Shown: piece after piece, positions 63,801 to 64,000 of the stretch | How the letters are laid out: each line of letters starts with the position of its first letter | Position numbering within the stretch: the first letter of the stretch is position 1 | Source of the DNA: Imperialibacter sp. EC-SDR9 | GTDB lineage: Bacteria; Bacteroidota; Bacteroidia; Cytophagales; Cyclobacteriaceae | Length of the DNA stretch: 64,000 bases | Assembly: GCF_902498805.1 (NCBI RefSeq) | Contig: NZ_LR701591.1 | Span: 1 to 64,000 of the forward strand | Direction: 5' to 3' | Program-made: the position numbers and the translations under genes | The notes under the pieces: model-generated | Databases searched by the model: none | What the model was told of the DNA's origin: nothing | What the model saw: the letters and a program-made list of their open reading frames with translations, nothing else

Positions 63801-64000
63801 CAGCACTCTCGACAAGTGATACTCTGGGGCATCGGCACCGAGCATGTCCTTTTCAATTTTAAGGATATCAAGAAGGTACTTTTCCGCATTTTCCGCATTA
63901 TTGTTTAGCTGGGCAGCACGGTAGGCAAATTCAAGTATCCTTCGTCTCTCAGGGTGAATTTCAGGGTAAAGGCTACCGTAAGCTTTGGAGGCAGCATCTT
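60837..64000 (-). CDS. TPR-CHAT caspase-like protease, 5' end outside window
   Basis: At least 1053 residues are visible and the frame is open to the window edge. Roughly the first 530 visible residues are tandem TPR-type helical repeats (for example DYEKAEQFISQAITNQEKQFG, one per about 40 residues). The C-terminal 350 residues are a CHAT domain, a separase/caspase-like cysteine protease fold. It has the catalytic His in HIATHGFF (163 residues from the end) and Cys in VLSACETG (88 from the end). Such proteins are usually cytoplasmic proteases released by a signal on the TPRs. Here the neighbours are a CHASE2 sensor and a secreted protein, convergent with it. Confidence 0.9.
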   Translation of the reverse strand, partial: DAASKAYGSLYPEIHPERRRILEFAYRAAQLNNNAENAEKYLLDILKIEKDMLGADAPEYHLSRVLQANYLVEYSDKFAEAKKIYDESFHGVIEKEFSQGHVEYVNTLNHLAQFYEENDDFSNASKTLDKALNVSRVKYDNKDVNYGVELNKIASLQMNIGEYEKAEKNIQEATNILAKPSSLEETLHYTNLLTTKARLMVIQGLYDEAEDLLFESERIKIKSGLNRLGSAGQNTEDLAELYYHLGRYSDATDLVDKYLTNTEKQFGATSRHLLRPLVLKAQLKLAAGEYTDAESFARRSLNIATAVFPASSSKLASSLITLSRLYTTIGDYEKAEQFISQAITNQEKQFGRSHVDVGRSLAQLGMIKFYDGASFKQQQALLVEAEKIVGTKLGSKNPLYAEVLKDLATVSIYAGEYDISLQYLEEAWTIWKDRIGKRNNVNAAVVNTLKGDIQYQKRQYDRADNFYQDALKTYAKFFSTSHPEYVKVLSKLAKTYYMNGDIRKAQNTIEETLANYQEFIKTYFPALSEREKAKFWNTIKSDYEFYNTLALTRIDKKEDLIGDIYNNALLTKALLLNTSIKIRTRILSSGDSTLINMYSSWIAKKAQLTNALSMSNDQLLENNVNPAQLVQEMEALEKQLSLKSEVFGEGVDNNVVTWQDVKAALGENEKGVEIVRFRYFDHDFTDSVMYAVIYVDNEKRSKPQLVLLRNGAALEGRYMKLYRNSIKFKIEDEYSYDQFWKPIVEAVGQTSTIYLSADGVYNQINLEAIPTGDGKYVLDNSNIILVSNTRDLVNRNKKKKAQAPAENLALMFGDPIFYVKSEGASSGNDNLTKSIGMSEVQRLPGTHEEVVELKKLLNDNGWKTQDYLEMKAGEDQVKLMKSPKVFHIATHGFFQPAIEENNIFAGLNESKAYDNPLLRSGLLMAGAGDILNESAYNYNSQSGILTAYEAMNLNLDQTDLVVLSACETGLGEMEAGEGVYGLQRAFLVAGAKTIIMSLFKVSDEATQQLMVKFYQKWITTGDKRRAFIDAKKEIRNEYRDPIYWGPFVMIGLD

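Overview
The window reads as a chromosomal segment of a free-living, aerobic member of the Bacteroidota, most likely order Cytophagales. Several features point that way: a type 3 prolyl-tRNA synthetase, promoter -7 elements of the TAnnTTTG type, a TonB receptor paired with a BtuG-like lipoprotein, BT_3928-type DoxX, DUF1599 and head-GIN proteins, and a decayed transposase resembling the ISAon1 family. I cannot name a genus from sequence alone. Most genes are ordinary core or accessory chromosomal genes. There is no phage, CRISPR array, tRNA or intact insertion sequence.

Layout, left to right. 1-826: the end of an rRNA operon (5S rRNA and its terminator), followed by a gene-poor stretch with a strong 52-nt hairpin and a decayed transposase. 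827-3868 (minus): flotillin FloA, its NfeD partner and ProS. 4014-7195 (plus): a low-complexity secreted protein and a FadL/OmpP1-like outer-membrane protein. 7192-11144: shikimate kinase, DoxX and DUF1599 proteins facing a folP-cdaA pair (folate and cyclic di-AMP synthesis). 11141-13597: a cation/proton antiporter, a DinB-like protein, and an Hpt-like protein followed by a 30-residue membrane peptide. 13906-16707: a four-gene ABC exporter-type operon with acidic/His-rich permease loops and a DUF3299-like secreted protein, resembling the zinc-linked Zrg systems. 17702-19394 (minus): a HemJ, SCO and lipoprotein cytochrome c operon. 19526-21774: a MOSC protein, a Crp/Fnr regulator and a deiodinase-like redoxin.

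21970-27410 (minus) is a tight six-gene operon in which every junction overlaps: two GT2 glycosyltransferases, a GT-C-like membrane glycosyltransferase, a periplasmic rhodanese, a DUF2064/TIGR04282 transferase and a lipoprotein. A HepT/MNT toxin-antitoxin pair, a frameshifted BNR-repeat gene fragment and an IPT/SBBP-repeat lipoprotein follow. 30954-34600 holds DUF1801, DHFR-like and AraC-type genes, a candidate small RNA with its own terminator (32940-33047) and a sulfatase. 34703-41882 holds a secreted amidase, a YceI / outer-membrane protein / YceI-like trio, a lipocalin-like secreted protein and an NSS sodium symporter. 41939-48965 (minus) holds a second flotillin with an NfeD-like partner, an FAD oxidoreductase with a membrane polyferredoxin, and a repeat-rich surface protein.

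49047-58080 is a vitamin B12 locus. A BtuF-BtuC-BtuD importer runs on the minus strand. A cobalamin riboswitch on the plus strand leads into BtuB (TonB receptor) and a BtuG-like beta-propeller lipoprotein. MeaB, the GTPase that services the B12-dependent methylmalonyl-CoA mutase, lies just beyond.

58252-64000 is the part I consider most worth following up. It encodes a CHASE2 membrane sensor with no output domain, a secreted FecR-like/helical-repeat protein, and, converging on them, a large TPR-CHAT caspase-like protease that runs off the window end. This may be an undescribed envelope-sensing protease module.
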